Source of the DNA: Nocardioides sp.
GTDB lineage: Bacteria; Actinomycetota; Actinomycetes; Propionibacteriales; Nocardioidaceae
Reading direction: 5' to 3'
Assembly: GCF_025965415.1 (NCBI RefSeq)
Contig: NZ_JAOPWY010000107.1
Span: forward strand, 1 to 64,000
Length of the DNA: 64,000 nucleotides
The position numbers and the translations under genes are program-made. Below the pieces are notes generated by a model. The model was not told the origin of the DNA. It did no database searches and worked only from the letters and a program-made list of their open reading frames with translations. Shown here one piece after another: positions 1 through 9,307 of the stretch (its first letter is position 1; the number at the start of each line of letters is the position of its first letter).

Positions 1-695
1 GAGACGCCCACGTCGAGCACCGCCGCACCGGGCTTGACCATGGCGGCGGTGATGATGCCGGGTACGCCGGCTGCGGCGACCACGATGTCGGCCTGCCGAA
101 CGTGCGCCGCCAGGTCTCGGGTGCCGGTGTGGCAGAGCGTGACGGTGGCGTTCTCGGAGCGGCGGGTCAGCAGCAGGCCGAGCGGGCGTCCGACGGTGAG
201 GCCGCGACCGACGACCACGACCTCCGCGCCGGCGATCTGCACGTCGTGGCGGCGCAGCAGCTCGATCGCGCCGACCGGGGTGCAGGGCAGCGGACCGGAC
301 TCCCCGAGGACCAGCTTGCCGAGGTTCATCGGGTGCAGGCCGTCGACGTCCTTGTCGGGGTCGACCCGCGAGAGCAGCGCGAACTCGTCGAGCCCCGTCG
401 GCTGCTGCACGAGGAAGCCGGTGCACTCGTCGTCGGCGTTCAGCTCGTCGATGACGGCCTCCACCTCGGCCTGCGTGGCCGTGGCGGGCAGGTCGCGGCG
501 GATCGAGGTGATGCCGATCTCCGCGCAGTCCTTGTGCTTGGCGCCGACGTACCACCGCGAGCCGGGGTCGTCGCCGACGAGCACCGTGCCGAGGCCCGGG
601 GTCACCCCCTGCTCCTTGAGGGCGGCGACGCGCTGCGCCAGCTCTGCCTTGATGGTCCGCAGCGTGGCTGCGCCGTCCAGGGTCTGTGCCGTCAC
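1..695 (-). CDS. folD: FolD bifunctional methylenetetrahydrofolate dehydrogenase/cyclohydrolase (3' end outside window)
   Basis: Cytosolic enzyme interconverting 5,10-methylene-, methenyl- and 10-formyl-tetrahydrofolate, which supplies the formyl donor used by the neighbouring PurN and PurH. The reverse strand reads [19 protein letters not shown] and continues open to base 1; it is absent from the ORF track because it runs off the window. Visible family features are [14 protein letters not shown], which carries the catalytic lysine, the [12 protein letters not shown] substrate loop, and [13 protein letters not shown] of the NADP-binding domain. About 231 of roughly 285 residues are present. 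The GTG start at 695 is supported by a TAGACT hexamer 7 nt upstream, which suggests a leaderless mRNA. Confidence 0.95.
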   Translation of the reverse strand, partial: MTAQTLDGAATLRTIKAELAQRVAALKEQGVTPGLGTVLVGDDPGSRWYVGAKHKDCAEIGITSIRRDLPATATQAEVEAVIDELNADDECTGFLVQQPTGLDEFALLSRVDPDKDVDGLHPMNLGKLVLGESGPLPCTPVGAIELLRRHDVQIAGAEVVVVGRGLTVGRPLGLLLTRRSENATVTLCHTGTRDLAAHVRQADIVVAAAGVPGIITAAMVKPGAAVLDVGV

Positions 696-702
696 GGCGG
701 CC

Positions 703-708
703 AGTCTA
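703..708 (-). promoter_or_regulatory. -10 hexamer TAGACT of folD (leaderless type)
   Basis: TAGACT lies 7 nt before the GTG of folD with no Shine-Dalgarno between them. Such spacing places the transcription start at or next to the start codon. No convincing -35 is seen. Confidence 0.45.
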
Positions 709-815
709 GGGCGGGTGCGCCTAGGCACCGACCGGCGCACCGATCGTGACCAGGTGCCGCTCGGCGGCACGGGCCGCGGGGTGCGCCACGACCGCCGCAG
801 GGACCCCGATCAACG

Positions 816-865
816 CCGGTGGTCCACCCACATTCTCGGCACGCGGAACGTGGCTGGACCACCGG
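816..865. repeat. Dispersed about 50-bp hairpin repeat, copy 1
   Basis: Imperfect palindrome with arms CCGGTGGTCCAcCCAC and GTGGcTGGACCACCGG around a variable centre. The same arms occur in copy 2 (897-948) and copy 3 (30359-30408), while the loops differ. It lies in the folD-purH gap and encodes nothing obvious. Confidence 0.8.
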
Positions 866-896
866 TGTGACCGGACACGTGCGAGATCGCCTGCGT

Positions 897-948
897 GGCG
901 GTGGTCCACCCACACTCTGCGGCCCAACAATGTGGCTGGACCACCGCC
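897..948. repeat. Dispersed about 50-bp hairpin repeat, copy 2
   Basis: Arms GGCGGTGGTCCAcCCACA and TGTGGcTGGACCACCGCC enclose a loop different from copy 1. It lies 12 bp past the purH stop, so in the purH transcript it would form a 3' hairpin and may act in termination or mRNA stability. Confidence 0.8.
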
Positions 949-959
949 CGAGGCGCAGA

Positions 960-2540
960 TCAGTGGAAGAAGTGCCGCGTCCCGGTGAAGTACATCGTCA
1001 CGCCGGCCGCCTCGCACGCGGCGACGACCTCGGCGTCGCGCACCGACCCGCCGGGCTGCACGATCGCCTTCACGCCGGCGTCGATGAGGATCTGCGGGCC
1101 GTCGGCGAAGGGGAAGAACGCGTCGGACGCGGCCACGGCGGACGAGGCCCGCTCCCCCGCGCGCTCGACCGCGAGCCGGCACGAGTCGACCCGGTTGACC
1201 TGGCCCATGCCGATGCCCACCGAGGCGCCGTCTGCGGCGAGCAGGATCGCGTTGGACTTCACCGAGCGACAGGCGCGCCAGGCGAAGGCGAGGTCGGACA
1301 GGACCTCGGCGGAGGCGGCCTCACCGGTGGCGAGGGTCCAGGCCGCGGGGTCGTCACCCTCGGCCGAGATCACGTCGCGCGCCTGGAGCAGGAGCCCGCC
1401 CGAGATCGACCGCACCTCCGCACCACCGCGCACCAGCGGCGGGCACTCGAGGATCCGGATGTTCTTCTTCGCCTGCAGCGCCTCGACCGCACCGTCCTCG
1501 TAGCCCGGGGCCACGATCACCTCGGTGAAGATCTCGGCCACCTGCTGGGCCATCTCGACGGACACCGGCACGTTGGTGGCGATGACGCCGCCGAAGGCAC
1601 TCACCGGGTCGCACGCGTGGGCCAGGCGGTGCGCGGCGGCCACGTCGTCGGCCACCGCGATGCCGCACGGGTTGGCGTGCTTGATGATCGCGACGGCAGG
1701 CTCGTCGAAGTCGTACGCCGCCCGGCGGGCCGCGTCGGCGTCGACGTAGTTGTTGTAGGACATCTCCTTGCCGTGGTGCTGCGTCGCCTGGGCGAGGCCG
1801 GGCCCCTCAGGCAGGAAGCCGTTGGCGTAGAGCGCGGCGCGCTGGTGCGGGTTCTCGCCATAGCGCAGCACCGCCTCCTTGTTCCAGGTGGCGCCCATCC
1901 AGGCCGGGAAGCCGGAGCCCTCGCTGGTGTCGGTCAGCACGTTGCCCATCCACGACGCCACGTGGACGTCGTACGTCGCGGTGTGGACGAAGGCCTCCGC
2001 GGCCAGGCGCTGCCGCTCGGCCAGCGTGAAGCCGCCGGCGGCCACGGCGGCCAGCACGGCGTCGTACGCCGCGGGCGAGGTCACGATGGCGACGCTCGGG
2101 TGGTTCTTGGCGGCGGCGCGCACCATCGACGGACCGCCGATGTCGATCTGCTCCACGCACTCGTCGGGGCTGGCGCCCGAGGCGACGGTCCGGGTGAAGG
2201 GGTAGAGGTTGCTCACCACGAGGTCGAACGGCTCGATGCCGAGCTCCTCGAGCTGCGCGACGTGCGACTCCAGGCGACGGTCGGCGAGGATGCCGGCGTG
2301 CACGCGCGGGTGCAGCGTCTTGACCCGGCCGTCGAGGCACTCGGGGAAGCCGGTGAGGTCCTCGACCTTGGTCACCGGCAGGCCCAGCGACTCGATCAGT
2401 GCGGCGGAGCCGCCGGTGGAGACCAGCTCGACGCCGGCCTCGTGCAGGCCGCGGACCAGGTCGTCGAGACCGGCCTTGTCGTAGACGGAGACGAGTGCTC
2501 GGCGGATCGCGATGCGGGACTCGGGCTCAACAGGTGACAC
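960..2540 (-). CDS. purH: Bifunctional AICAR formyltransferase / IMP cyclohydrolase
   Basis: Catalyses the last two steps of IMP synthesis: formyl transfer from 10-formyl-THF to AICAR, then ring closure. The N-terminal MGS-like cyclohydrolase domain (about residues 10-145) shows [17 protein letters not shown] and STGGSA. The transformylase part shows [13 protein letters not shown] and [11 protein letters not shown], with a C-terminal DAFFPFADG...IVQPGGS region. The ORF track starts upstream, but GTG at 2540 with GAGGAG four bases before it gives 526 residues, the usual length. It lies about 100 bp behind purN on the same strand and probably shares its transcript. Confidence 0.96.
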   Translation of the reverse strand: MSPVEPESRIAIRRALVSVYDKAGLDDLVRGLHEAGVELVSTGGSAALIESLGLPVTKVEDLTGFPECLDGRVKTLHPRVHAGILADRRLESHVAQLEELGIEPFDLVVSNLYPFTRTVASGASPDECVEQIDIGGPSMVRAAAKNHPSVAIVTSPAAYDAVLAAVAAGGFTLAERQRLAAEAFVHTATYDVHVASWMGNVLTDTSEGSGFPAWMGATWNKEAVLRYGENPHQRAALYANGFLPEGPGLAQATQHHGKEMSYNNYVDADAARRAAYDFDEPAVAIIKHANPCGIAVADDVAAAHRLAHACDPVSAFGGVIATNVPVSVEMAQQVAEIFTEVIVAPGYEDGAVEALQAKKNIRILECPPLVRGGAEVRSISGGLLLQARDVISAEGDDPAAWTLATGEAASAEVLSDLAFAWRACRSVKSNAILLAADGASVGIGMGQVNRVDSCRLAVERAGERASSAVAASDAFFPFADGPQILIDAGVKAIVQPGGSVRDAEVVAACEAAGVTMYFTGTRHFFH

Positions 2541-2642
2541 GGGACTCCTCGGATGGTTGCGAGTCGAGGCACCCAGGCGTTCGATGCTCTCGCGCGTCAC
2601 TCCCTGGTGGTGGCCCACCTGCGCCAGTCGTGTGGCAGCAGA

Positions 2643-3260
2643 CTATCGACTGGAGGCCCCGATGCGAACCCGGCGACCCTCCACCGTGATGCCCTCGCGG
2701 GCGATCCGCCCGACGGAGTCGACCAGCATCGCGCGCTCGGCCGTCTTGATCCGCTCGTGCAGCGACGCGACGTCGTCGTCCTCGGCCACCTCGACGGGCA
2801 CCTGGGCGACGATCGGACCGTCGTCGACACCGGCGTCGACGACGAAGAGCGTCGCCCCGGTGACCTTGACGCCGTGCTCGAGCGCGTCCCGGGGGCCGTG
2901 CATCCCCGGGAAGGCCGGGCAGAGCGCCGGGTGCGTGTTGAGGGTGAGGAAGCGCTCGAGGAAGTCGGCGGAGACGAGCTTCATGAAGCCCGCCGAGACC
3001 ACCAGGTCGGGCTCGAAGGCGCCGACCTTGTCGGTCAGTGCCCGGTCCCAGTGCTCGCGGGAGGAGTAGTCGTCGACCTTCGCCACGAAGGTCGGCACCC
3101 CGGCCCGGTCCGCGCGCGCCAGGCCCTCGATGTCGTCGCGGTCGGCGCCGACGGCCACCACGCGGGCGCCGTACGACGACTCGGCGCACGCGTCGAGCAG
3201 GGCCTGCAGGTTGGTGCCGGCCCCGGACACCAGGACGACGAGACGGGCGGGTCGGTTCAC
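2643..3260 (-). CDS. purN: Phosphoribosylglycinamide formyltransferase
   Basis: Transfers formyl from 10-formyl-THF to GAR in purine synthesis. The N-terminal RLVVLVSGAGTNLQALLD phosphate-binding stretch, the LNTHPALCPAFPG loop (catalytic Asn and His) and the late Asp in VDAGVDDGPIVAQ are present. The GTG start at 3260 yields 205 residues, normal for the family; the longer ORF-track entry adds upstream out-of-gene sequence. The YibE/F gene ends 11 bp before it, suggesting one long minus-strand transcription unit. Confidence 0.95.
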   Translation of the reverse strand: MNRPARLVVLVSGAGTNLQALLDACAESSYGARVVAVGADRDDIEGLARADRAGVPTFVAKVDDYSSREHWDRALTDKVGAFEPDLVVSAGFMKLVSADFLERFLTLNTHPALCPAFPGMHGPRDALEHGVKVTGATLFVVDAGVDDGPIVAQVPVEVAEDDDVASLHERIKTAERAMLVDSVGRIAREGITVEGRRVRIGASSR

Positions 3261-3271
3261 GACACCGGAGT

Positions 3272-4465
3272 CTAGGCGCGGTGGGAGGGAGCGGCCGCCG
3301 CCGTCCGCCGGTCGCGGACCAGCCGCCCCGCGACCAGGGCCGCGATCGCGGTCGTGAGGGGCACGGCGGCGAGGATGCCCAGGCCGCCGACCAGGCCCCG
3401 CACGACCTCCTGCGCCACCACCTCCTGGCTGACGGCGATCCCGAACGGCAGCTCGAGGGCGGAGAAGACCAGCATCAGCGGCAGGGTCGCGCCGACGTAG
3501 GCGAGGACGAGGGTGTTGACGGTGGAGGCGGCGTGCGAGCGCCCGATGCGCATGGCGCGCACGAACAGGGTGCGGGTGCTGGCGTCGGGATCGACGTCGG
3601 CCAGCTCCCACACCGCCCAGGTCTGGGTGACGGTCACGTCGTCGAGCACACCGAGGGCGCCGATGACGAGGCCGGCGAGCAGGAGCCCGCGGAGGTCGAC
3701 CTGCGCTGCGATGCCGGAGATGTACTGGCTGCCCTCGTCGACCACGCCCGTGAAGTGCCCCACGCCGGTGAAGACCCAGCCGACGACGCCGATCACCAGC
3801 AGCGAGACGAGCGTGCCGAGCATGGCCACCGTCGAGCGGACGTCGAAGCCGTGCGAGAGGTAGAGCGTGACGACCATGATCGCCGCGGCGGTCACGACCG
3901 CCACCGCGAGCGGCGACGAGCCCTCCATGATGGCCGGCAGGGTGAAGACCGCGATCAGGACGAGGGAGTACGCCAGGCTCGCGAGCGCGCCGATGCCGCG
4001 CCACCGCGACAGGGCGAGCACCCCGACCGCGAACAGGAGCGTGAGGACGAGCAGCGGCGGTCCGCGGTCGAAGTCCTGGAAGGCGTACTGCTCCCCCTCC
4101 GGGGCCTGACCTGCATAGGAGACGATGATCCGGTCGCCCGGCTCGACGACGGGCGCCTGCGAGCCGTAGGGCAGGAGTGCCTCCGCCGTCCCGGGCGCGC
4201 CCGGTCCGGTCAGCAGCTCCACCGTCGCGAGGCTGCAGCCCTCCACGTCCTGGCGGCAGGCACCGATCGACTGCACCTCGGCCGTGCCGCGCTGCACGTC
4301 GGCCCCGGGCGCGGTGATCTCCAGGTCACCGTCGGGCCACAGCAGCGCCAGCCCGACCACGGTCGCCAGCACCAGCGGACCGACCAGGAGGCCGATGAGC
4401 AGCCGCAGGTCGCGCGGGGCGGGACCGAGGGAGGGTCGCTCGCCGTGGCCGTGACCAGCGCCCAC
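3272..4465 (-). CDS. YibE/F family multi-pass membrane protein
   Basis: Predicted integral membrane protein of 397 residues. One N-terminal helix is followed by an extracytoplasmic stretch with two cysteines (SIGACRQDVEGCSLATVE) and then about seven hydrophobic segments. The conserved core LVIGALGVLDDVTVTQTWAVWEL and the helix start MRIGRSHAASTVNTLVLAYVG are typical of YibE/F proteins, whose function is unknown. GTG at 4465 is preceded by GGAGG and lies 2 nt after the stop of the DUF6350 gene, so translation is probably coupled. Confidence 0.88.
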   Translation of the reverse strand: MGAGHGHGERPSLGPAPRDLRLLIGLLVGPLVLATVVGLALLWPDGDLEITAPGADVQRGTAEVQSIGACRQDVEGCSLATVELLTGPGAPGTAEALLPYGSQAPVVEPGDRIIVSYAGQAPEGEQYAFQDFDRGPPLLVLTLLFAVGVLALSRWRGIGALASLAYSLVLIAVFTLPAIMEGSSPLAVAVVTAAAIMVVTLYLSHGFDVRSTVAMLGTLVSLLVIGVVGWVFTGVGHFTGVVDEGSQYISGIAAQVDLRGLLLAGLVIGALGVLDDVTVTQTWAVWELADVDPDASTRTLFVRAMRIGRSHAASTVNTLVLAYVGATLPLMLVFSALELPFGIAVSQEVVAQEVVRGLVGGLGILAAVPLTTAIAALVAGRLVRDRRTAAAAPSHRA

Positions 4466-4467
4466 GC

Positions 4468-5721
4468 TCAGTCCTCCGAGCGGTCGGCGTCGCCCCAGGC
4501 GCGGGCCGCGCGCCAGACCAGCAGCGCCACCACCCCGGCGCCGAGGAGGGCGCCGATGCCGCAGGCGGGTACGCCGTGCACGAGCACGTCGCGGGTGAAC
4601 GGGCCGACGAAGCGCATCCGGCCGGGGCCGGCAGCGCCGCCGGACAGCGAGGCGAGGAGGGCGAAGCCGACGCCCGCCACGAGGCCGCCACCGCAGCCGG
4701 CGAGCGCGACCCGGTCCCAGGTGAGCGGCCGGCGGCGCAGGCTCCGGAACGCCGCGACGGCCGCCGTCAGCGGGGGCAGCACCATCAGGCCGCCGATCCA
4801 GCCGGCGGGTGTGCCGACGGCCGGCAGGGCCGCGACCAGGGGCACGAGGGGCAGCGGTCCCAGCACGACGGCGCTCGGGGAGACGACGGTGGCCCCACCG
4901 ACGGCGAACCCGGGTCCGAGCAGGTAGGAGCCGGCGAAGAGGGCGGCGTTGGGGCCGAAGGCCGCGTTGACGAGGGCGTAGAGCACGGCCTCCCCCGGGC
5001 TGGGGTGCAGCTGTGCGGTCACGGTCGCCGCGTCGTCGAAGGAGACGGCGAACGCCACGAGGAACACGAGCGCGGACACGATCAGGAAGGTGCTGAGCAC
5101 GGCCCCGGCCACCGCGGCGCCCGCACGCACGGTCGCGGGCATGAGGGCCGTCCAGATCGCGGCGCGGCCGGACCCGACCGCGATCGCGGGGGCAGCGACG
5201 AGCGCCGTCATGGCGATCGTCCAGGCCAGCACGCGTGGCACGGACGGGTCGGCCGTGGAGCCGGCAGCGAGCGTGGCGACGACGACGGCCACCACGGCGT
5301 AGCCGGCGAAGAAGGTCGCGATCGCGATGGGCACGGTGAAGTCGCGCTCGCCGTCGGAGATCCGGTCGGCATCCGGGCCGTGGCCCGACACCGCGTCGCC
5401 GACCCGGTGGCCCAGGCGCCACATCGACCACACCGAGATCGCGGTGATGCCGAGGGGCACGATCGTGATCCGGGCGCCGAGCACGGTCAGGCCGGAGCCG
5501 TGGCCGGCGAGCCAGGCGAGCGCACCCATCCGCATGCCGTCGCGCGGTGCACCGTGCACGCCGGCGTCGGTGACGAACCACCCGATCACGCCCACCGCCA
5601 GCAGCACCACCAGCGGCCCCAGGGCGGCGAGCACGCCGCCGAGGGTCGCGACCAGCACCAGCGGCCGGGGGCGGGCAGCGTCGGTCCGGGCGCTGTCGGG
5701 TCGGGTGAGGAGCGACGTCAT
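4468..5721 (-). CDS. DUF6350 family membrane protein
   Basis: Hydrophobic protein of 417 residues with about ten predicted helices, starting with LVLVATLGGVLAALGPLVVLLAVGVIGWF. Composition and placement next to purN fit the actinobacterial DUF6350 family; its role is unknown. The ORF-track start adds 38 arginine- and proline-rich residues, so ATG at 5721 is preferred, although no strong Shine-Dalgarno is visible. It is divergent from the sigma-like gene across a 112-bp gap that must hold promoters for both. A short acidic and basic tail (WGDADRSED) ends the protein in the cytoplasm. Confidence 0.75.
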   Translation of the reverse strand: MTSLLTRPDSARTDAARPRPLVLVATLGGVLAALGPLVVLLAVGVIGWFVTDAGVHGAPRDGMRMGALAWLAGHGSGLTVLGARITIVPLGITAISVWSMWRLGHRVGDAVSGHGPDADRISDGERDFTVPIAIATFFAGYAVVAVVVATLAAGSTADPSVPRVLAWTIAMTALVAAPAIAVGSGRAAIWTALMPATVRAGAAVAGAVLSTFLIVSALVFLVAFAVSFDDAATVTAQLHPSPGEAVLYALVNAAFGPNAALFAGSYLLGPGFAVGGATVVSPSAVVLGPLPLVPLVAALPAVGTPAGWIGGLMVLPPLTAAVAAFRSLRRRPLTWDRVALAGCGGGLVAGVGFALLASLSGGAAGPGRMRFVGPFTRDVLVHGVPACGIGALLGAGVVALLVWRAARAWGDADRSED

Positions 5722-5833
5722 GGCCGGGTCATCATCACCCGGCCCGCAGCGCGGATCGCGCTCCCACGCCGCCCGGCGCGGGCAGGGGGAGCGATGTGCG
5801 CCGTGTGTGTGGCTCCCGTACCGTGGAGCGGTC

Positions 5834-7729
5834 ATGAGGAGCCCGGAAACCTTCGACGCCTACTACGGCGAGACGCGCACGCGACTCCTGCACGAGGCGT
5901 ACGCCCTGACCGGCGACGCGCCGGCGTCGCGGGCCGCCGTGCGGGACGCGTTCGTCGTGGCCTGGCACCGCTGGCGCAAGATCGGCGTCCTCGACGACCG
6001 CGACGCCTACGTCCGGCCCCTCGCCTTCCGCCGCGCCCGTCGCCGGCACACCGCGCGCATCTGGCACCGGGACAAGTCCCTGGCCCCCGAGGCCCGGTCC
6101 ACGCTCGACGCCCTGTCCAAGCTCACCACGCGCCAGCGCGAGCTCCTCGTGCTCAACGGCCTCTCCGCGCTCTCGCTCAACGACATCGGCCGGATGGTCG
6201 GGCTGCCGCGCTCCGACGCCGAGCGCGAGCTGCAGACCGCCACCTCCCAGTTCTCGCTGCACCGCGACGTCCCGACGACCGAGGTCCGCCGGCTGCTCGA
6301 CGACCTGGCCGAGCCGCTGGAGTCGATCCGTTGGCCCCGCGCCACCGCGATCCGCCGCGCCGGGGCCGCCCGACGGCGTACGCACACGGTGATCGGTGCC
6401 GGCCTGGCCACCGCCGCACTCGTGGTCTCGGGGTCGCTGGTGGCGACGGGGTCGCAGGCGGAGGCCACCAGCCTCAGCGACGAGAAGGCCACCGCCGGTG
6501 TCACCGTCCACGCTCCCGCGTCGGCCACGGGCGAGGAGATCATCGACGAGGGGTCGCTGCTCTCCGCCGCGCAGCTGTCGCGCTTCGGCCCCGGGCTGGA
6601 GTGGGCAGAGACCGCCACAACCGACAACCTCGCCGGCGACGGGCTCCTGGCGCCGTGCCAGCGCGAGCGCTTCTCCGACCCCGACGGCATCACCGCCCTC
6701 GCGCGCACCTGGGAGGGCTCGGCGACCCGCACCGTGACCACGCAGGTCGGCAAGGGCGACCAGCGGCGCACCCGCAAGCGTCGGGTGACGCGCACCGAGT
6801 CGACGGCGGTCCAGATCGTCGAGATGTCCCGCGACGCTGAGCAGGCCGTGCAGAGCTTCGAGACCGCCTCGATGTGGTACGCCGGCTGCATCGACCCCCG
6901 CACCCAGCTGATGTCGACCCGCACGGTGAAGCGGGTGGGCGACGACGCCCGCGCGTTCCGGTTGCGGGCGTGGGGCAGGTCGCCGGCCACGATCAGCGTC
7001 GCCGTGGCCCGCACCGGCAACCTCGTGGTCACCAACGTCGTCCGCAGCCAGGGGCGACCGGTCAGCGACAAGGCCACCCAGACCGCCCTCGCCGCAGCCG
7101 TCAACGGCCTCTGCGGCTCCGACGGCGCCGCCACCTGCGCGGGGCGCTCCCGGTCGCGCTCCGTCGTGCCACTGGACATCGGCATGCCTCCGGGTCTGCT
7201 CTCGTCCGTGGACCTCCCGCCCGTCTCGGGAGTGCGCGGCCCGTGGGTCGGCACCGACCCCGAGCGCGCCCGCACGAACGACGCCGCGACCCGCTGCGAC
7301 CGCACGAGCTTCACGGGCCCCGGCATCCGCCGCGCGCTGACCCGGACGTTCCTCTTCCCCGAGACCCGCAACGCCCGCCAGCTCGGCCTCACGCAGACCG
7401 TCGGCGCGATGCGCCCGGGCGCGGCCCGCGACTTCGTCGAGACCGTCCGCACCCGGATCCGCCAGTGCGGCCAGGCCAACCTCGGCACCAGCGTCACCCA
7501 GCTCGCGTCCACGTCGACGCAGGCGCGCGACCTGAGCGTGTGGTCGCTGTCGATCGAGCTCAACGACACGCAGTCCTTCCCGTTCCTCATGGCGATCGCG
7601 CGCGACGGGACCGCTGTCTCCCAGCTCGGCTTCACCCCCGACCCCGGCATGACGATGTCGCGCACCGACTTCATCGCCCTGTCGCGCCGCGTCCTCGAGC
7701 GGCTCGAGGCGCTGCGCAGCAAGACCTGA
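5834..7729 (+). CDS. Sigma-70-like (ECF/SigE-type) protein fused to a membrane helix and a large extracytoplasmic domain
   Basis: 631 residues. Residues about 10-75 resemble sigma region 2 (LLHEAYALTGD, DAFVVAWHRWRKIGVLDDRDAYVR). Residues about 96-136 are a region-4 helix-turn-helix (LTTRQRELLVLNGLSALSL). A single hydrophobic segment follows at about 184-206 (VIGAGLATAALVVSGSLVATG), and the remaining about 420 residues have few hydrophobic runs and several cysteines, as expected outside the membrane. That outer part seems to hold two related halves. TACCGT lies 9 nt before ATG. ECF sigma factors with fused C-terminal membrane parts are known; the partner and signal here are not. The lipoprotein gene starts 37 bp after the stop, suggesting joint function. 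No separate anti-sigma gene is adjacent. Confidence 0.8.
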   Translation: MRSPETFDAYYGETRTRLLHEAYALTGDAPASRAAVRDAFVVAWHRWRKIGVLDDRDAYVRPLAFRRARRRHTARIWHRDKSLAPEARSTLDALSKLTTRQRELLVLNGLSALSLNDIGRMVGLPRSDAERELQTATSQFSLHRDVPTTEVRRLLDDLAEPLESIRWPRATAIRRAGAARRRTHTVIGAGLATAALVVSGSLVATGSQAEATSLSDEKATAGVTVHAPASATGEEIIDEGSLLSAAQLSRFGPGLEWAETATTDNLAGDGLLAPCQRERFSDPDGITALARTWEGSATRTVTTQVGKGDQRRTRKRRVTRTESTAVQIVEMSRDAEQAVQSFETASMWYAGCIDPRTQLMSTRTVKRVGDDARAFRLRAWGRSPATISVAVARTGNLVVTNVVRSQGRPVSDKATQTALAAAVNGLCGSDGAATCAGRSRSRSVVPLDIGMPPGLLSSVDLPPVSGVRGPWVGTDPERARTNDAATRCDRTSFTGPGIRRALTRTFLFPETRNARQLGLTQTVGAMRPGAARDFVETVRTRIRQCGQANLGTSVTQLASTSTQARDLSVWSLSIELNDTQSFPFLMAIARDGTAVSQLGFTPDPGMTMSRTDFIALSRRVLERLEALRSKT

Positions 7730-7765
7730 CGCAACCTTTTCGCCGCCGGCGGTGTCCTACCTGCC

Positions 7766-9091
7766 ATGAGGCTCCGCTCGACGCTCCTGACCGCCGCCCT
7801 GGCGGGCACGCTCGCCGTGGGCGCGTGCGGTGGCGGGTCGCCGGAGGACGCGACCGACAGCGCCAGTCCGACGGGCCCGTCCGGGGGGTCCGCCGCGGTG
7901 CCGGAGACGCCCGGCCCCGGCACCGAGATCCCGGACGACTTCCCGCTGTCAGCCGGCATGGGCGGTCCGCAGGACGCCATCCCCACGTCCCGGACGGGCA
8001 CGGGGCTGCGGGACCTGGCCCTCTGCGGCACGGCCCCGCTGCGCGGCCTGGGCGTCCGCGACCGGATGATCGCCGACAACAGCGGCGGCGAGTCCGCCAA
8101 CACCCGCGAGCTGGTGCTGCTGGGCAGCCCCGACGAGGCGGCGCTGGTCGCCCGGGCCTTCACCGACCTGCCGTCCGGGTGTCGGACCCCGACCGTCAAC
8201 GGCGACATGGAGACGGTCACCGAGGTCCGCCGGTCGCCGTTCGGCCCGACTCCGGCGGTCACCCTCATCCAGACCTACACGTTCGACGGCGAGCCCGGCA
8301 CGGGTGCGACGGTCATCCACGTCGTGCCCGTAGGGGCCGCGCTCCTGATCACCTCGACGTACGGCGAGTGGACCGACGCCGCCCTCGAGCAGGGTGTCAC
8401 CGACACGGTCGACGCCATCCGCGAGACCGTCGCGGGCCTCGACCTGTTCGCCGAGGGCACGCCGAGCGGCGGGGCCTCCCCCGAGCCGACCGAGTCCCCC
8501 GAGGCCACGGAGCCCACGGAGCCCACCGCACCCGCCACGGCAGCGCCGGACGGCGTCACCGAGATCCCCGCGGACTTCCCGCTGGGCGTCGGGCTGCCGG
8601 AGGGCGACGGCGAGACGCGGGTGTCGACGCCCTCCGCGGACGGCGAGGGCGTGGGCGAGGTCGAGATATGCGGCACTGTCGCCTGGCCGCGCGACGGCAC
8701 CGCCGGGGGCGTACGACGCCTCGTCACGAGGGCGCTCGGGCCGGAGTACTTCGACGGCCGCGAGCTGCTCGTCCACGCCGACGCGGAGGTGGCCGGCAAG
8801 GCGATGGCCGCCGTCCGCCAGGCGGCGGAGAGCTGCCGCAGCCTCGACAACCAGGTCTGGACCGTGCTGGACCGCGACACCGGCCACGACACGGTCACGA
8901 TGGGCCTGACCTACGACCAGGGACTCGGCAGCTCCGTCTTCCAGGTCACTCGCGTCGGTTCGGCACGGCTGATGGTCAGCACCTACGGTGAGGGCTCGCT
9001 CGCATCGCTGGACGAGCAGGCCGACCAGGTCACGGGGACCACGGGGAAGATCGTTCCGGCGATGTGTGTGTTCACGAGAACGGGGTGCTAG
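7766..9091 (+). CDS. Putative lipoprotein with two tandem related domains
   Basis: 441 residues with a signal peptide and lipobox LAVGAC (Cys21), so predicted to be lipid-anchored on the outer face of the membrane. The mature part is an internal duplication. Domain 1 begins near residue 52 with TEIPDDFPLSAGM and domain 2 near residue 264 with TEIPADFPLGVGLP. Each contains an IC/LCGT motif and ends with STYGEWTDAALEQ or STYGEGSLASLDEQ. A Pro/Glu/Thr linker (PEPTESPEATEPTEPT) joins them. It probably forms an operon with the sigma fusion gene. No known function; an extracytoplasmic sensor or ligand-binding role is only inference. Confidence 0.8.
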   Translation: MRLRSTLLTAALAGTLAVGACGGGSPEDATDSASPTGPSGGSAAVPETPGPGTEIPDDFPLSAGMGGPQDAIPTSRTGTGLRDLALCGTAPLRGLGVRDRMIADNSGGESANTRELVLLGSPDEAALVARAFTDLPSGCRTPTVNGDMETVTEVRRSPFGPTPAVTLIQTYTFDGEPGTGATVIHVVPVGAALLITSTYGEWTDAALEQGVTDTVDAIRETVAGLDLFAEGTPSGGASPEPTESPEATEPTEPTAPATAAPDGVTEIPADFPLGVGLPEGDGETRVSTPSADGEGVGEVEICGTVAWPRDGTAGGVRRLVTRALGPEYFDGRELLVHADAEVAGKAMAAVRQAAESCRSLDNQVWTVLDRDTGHDTVTMGLTYDQGLGSSVFQVTRVGSARLMVSTYGEGSLASLDEQADQVTGTTGKIVPAMCVFTRTGC

Positions 9092-9253
9092 ACATGTCCA
9101 TTCCTTCGACGCTGGCCAGCTCGGCCTGCCCGACCCTGCCGTCGCCTCGCCGTGTCTCCGCGGTGGCGCCGGTCCGCCTCCTCGGGGCGCACGTCGTGTG
9201 GCGCGTGCTCTGGGAGGCGGGACGCCACCCGCGCCCCGAACGCCGGACGGGCC

Positions 9254-9271
9254 CCGCAGGTGGACCTGCGG
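9254..9271. terminator. Candidate hairpin between convergent genes (weak)
   Basis: CCGCAGGT and ACCTGCGG are perfect arms separated by GG, lying between the lipoprotein stop (9091) and the sucD stop (9308). There is no T-run, so factor-independent termination is uncertain. The rest of this 216-bp gap holds only an open frame (from ATG 9094) that I do not consider a gene. Confidence 0.35.
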
Positions 9272-9307
9272 AGCCGTCTGGAGTGAGCCGGGGGCCCACG
9301 GGGTGGT

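Noticed and set aside
696-959. Minus-strand frame ending [26 protein letters not shown] before folD
   Set aside because: It runs through two hairpin repeats and purH in antisense; no start or homology that I recognise.
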